Origin: Ideonella aquatica
GTDB lineage: Bacteria > Pseudomonadota > Gammaproteobacteria > Burkholderiales > Burkholderiaceae_C
Assembly (NCBI RefSeq): GCF_018069755.1
Contig: NZ_JAGQDE010000025.1
Span: 1-56,385 of the forward strand
Direction of reading: 5' to 3'
Length of the DNA: 56,385 nt
Part shown: positions 55,259-56,385 of the stretch, in pieces
How the letters are laid out: each line of letters begins with the position of its first letter
Position numbering within the stretch: position 1 is the stretch's first letter
Position numbers and translations under genes: made by a program
Notes under the pieces: model-generated
What the model saw: the letters and a program-made list of their open reading frames with translations, nothing else
What the model was told of the DNA's origin: nothing
Databases searched by the model: none

Positions 55259-56070
55259 GGCCGCTGGCCGACCGCGTTGTCCAGGCGCCCGAAGGCGTCT
55301 TCGCCCAGCGGATCGGCCGCCTGCAGCGACAGGCCGTCGCCGGGTGCCAGGCCCTCGGCCTGGGTCAGCCCGCCCAGGTCGGCCGGCGGGGCGGCCAGCA
55401 TCAGCAGGCTGCCGGCGCGCAGCGGCCGGCGGCGCACCGCTTCGGCCAGGCGCTCGCCCAGGCCCTGCGGCAGCGCGTCGCCCAGGTCCAGACGCCCCAG
55501 CGACTGGCCATTGCGCCGCCACTGCAAGGGCGCCGACAGGCGACCGCCGCGCCAGGCCTCGCCCAGCTCGTCCGGCGTCAGGGCGACCGGGCCGATGCCG
55601 GCGCTCAGCGACTCGCCGTCCTGCTGCCATTCCAGGCCCAGTGCCAGCAGGCGCAGGCCCTCCAGGGCCTGGCCGGCGTCGGCGCCGGTGTCAATGTCGC
55701 CGGTGATCGCCACCAGGCCGGGCACGGCACAGAGCGCGGCCGTGGCACCGAACCAGACGTCGCGTGCGCCCATCAGCGCGTCGCTGGCGACACGGCGCAG
55801 CGGGCCGTCCAGCGGCGCCAGCAGGCGCGCCGGGGCCCGCGGCAGCGGCGCCATGCACATCGCCGGATCGAACGCGAAGGCGTGCCGCGCCTTGCCCTGG
55901 TTGAGCGTGGTCGACAGGTCTTCCAGCTGCGGCGACAGGAAGTTCCAGTCGTCGAGCAACTGCTGCAGGCGGGTGGCGATGTGGGTGGCGTAGTGCGCCT
56001 GCGTCAGGTCACGCGAGACGACGACCAACTGGCCATCGCGCGAGCCGTCCTGGTAGGTGGCAAGTTTCAT
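55255..56070 (-). CDS. Fumarylacetoacetase-like protein lacking metal ligands (probable pseudoenzyme)
   Basis: A 271-residue protein. The N-terminus (MKLATYQDGSRDGQLVVVSR, then WNFLSPQLEDLSTTLNQGKARHAF and CMAPLPRA) is typical of betaproteobacterial FAA hydrolases of about 330 residues, as is TPDELGEAWRGG. But the segment with the YVNHVELVRKAR block is missing, the metal-binding E-x-E of FEAEIAVVTGD is replaced (VPGLVAITGD), and the loop holding the remaining catalytic residues is deleted. It therefore should not hydrolyse acylpyruvates. It is nonetheless an open frame coupled to the TraB gene (ATGA). A structural or regulatory role is possible. Confidence 0.8.
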   Translation of the reverse strand: MKLATYQDGSRDGQLVVVSRDLTQAHYATHIATRLQQLLDDWNFLSPQLEDLSTTLNQGKARHAFAFDPAMCMAPLPRAPARLLAPLDGPLRRVASDALMGARDVWFGATAALCAVPGLVAITGDIDTGADAGQALEGLRLLALGLEWQQDGESLSAGIGPVALTPDELGEAWRGGRLSAPLQWRRNGQSLGRLDLGDALPQGLGERLAEAVRRRPLRAGSLLMLAAPPADLGGLTQAEGLAPGDGLSLQAADPLGEDAFGRLDNAVGQRP

Positions 56071-56116
56071 TCGGGGGCGGTCCCTGCCGGGCGGGGTTTG
56101 GTGGCAGTATTGTCCA

Positions 56117-56385
56117 ATGGCCGCCCGCGCCCCCCGACGTTGGCTGCAGTACCCCGCCCCACCCCGTCCGGACCGGTGGGTGCGGCCCATGGCCGGGTGG
56201 GCCCTGGGGTGCCTGGTGGGCACGCTCCACCTGACGCTGATCGACGCCGCGCTGCGCGCACCAGCGCCTGGCAGCGCGGCCGCGCCGCCCTCACCGGCCG
56301 GCCTGCGGGTGCGGCTGCAGGCCGCCTTGCCGCCCGCCGCTGCCGCACCGCCGCTGGTCGTGCCGACCACCGCGCCGCCGCGGCC
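56117..56385 (+). CDS. N-terminus of a membrane-anchored protein, cut by window end
   Basis: An open frame of at least 89 codons running off the window. It has a short basic/proline start, one membrane segment (MAGWALGCLVGTLHLTLI) and then an Ala/Pro-rich linker. This layout is like DUF3108 proteins or TonB-like anchors found in betaproteobacteria, but the diagnostic domain is outside the window. Divergent from the FAA-like gene, 46 bases apart. Confidence 0.5.
   Translation, partial: MAARAPRRWLQYPAPPRPDRWVRPMAGWALGCLVGTLHLTLIDAALRAPAPGSAAAPPSPAGLRVRLQAALPPAAAAPPLVVPTTAPPR

Noticed and set aside
52220-55993. A 1257-codon plus-strand frame opposite the LysR/FIST/PhaM/TraB genes
   Set aside because: Crosses several well-recognised minus-strand genes and has no family-like sequence; GC-driven shadow.

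Overview
The window is about 56 kb of very GC-rich DNA (roughly 70% by eye), densely packed with genes and often using ATGA or TGATG start/stop overlaps. The gene content suggests a Burkholderiales betaproteobacterium, perhaps of the Leptothrix/Rubrivivax/Ideonella type: methionine synthase split into two genes, an S-adenosylhomocysteine riboswitch, a PhaM-like PHB granule protein, a proteobacterial SpeD and a glcDEF glycolate oxidase. The genus is inference. I see no rRNA, tRNA, CRISPR array, prophage or transposase.

Layout. 1-7.4 kb: a KpsS-type capsule gene, then the two halves of MetH (C-terminal half behind an SAH riboswitch) around a cyclic-nucleotide-binding protein and a 165-bp palindrome, a small secreted protein and a hemerythrin protein. 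7.5-12 kb: speD, divergent from a tkt / triple TonB_C-like protein / gap operon. 12-16.2 kb: two tandem secreted S8 proteases with GlyGly-CTERM-like tails. 16.2-26.6 kb: SPOR protein, birA and a SET-domain protein on the minus strand; topB, an AEC transporter, a zinc-ribbon membrane protein, proA, queC and lemA on the plus strand.

26.8-38.5 kb is the most interesting part. A minus-strand operon starts with a secreted cyanophycinase and continues with aotJ-aotQ-aotM-aotO-aotP-argR (the gene order of the Pseudomonas arginine/ornithine transport operon), aruF, a C-terminally short aruG and a thioesterase. A large TonB-dependent receptor is transcribed divergently. The intergenic region carries a tandem direct repeat that fits the recalled ArgR operator pattern (TGTCGC-N8-AA-N5, twice) and points at the cyanophycinase. 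Together this reads as an arginine-controlled locus for scavenging external cyanophycin: secreted depolymerase, outer-membrane receptor, periplasmic binding protein and ABC importer, first step of arginine succinylation, and regulator.

38.6-41.8 kb: an orphan ABC ATPase whose catalytic motifs are nearly all altered, an EamA transporter, an AraC regulator and a small membrane protein. 41.9-50.3 kb: a glycolate operon, lctP/glcA-glcD-(secreted repeat protein)-glcE-(methyltransferase)-lrgA-lrgB-glcF, where LrgAB is likely a glycolate transporter by analogy with plant PLGG1. 50.5 kb to the end: a PhhB-type pterin dehydratase, a DUF3617 protein, a LysR regulator, a FIST protein, a PhaM-like protein, a TraB/GumN protein, a fumarylacetoacetase-like pseudoenzyme and the start of an unidentified membrane-anchored protein cut by the window edge.
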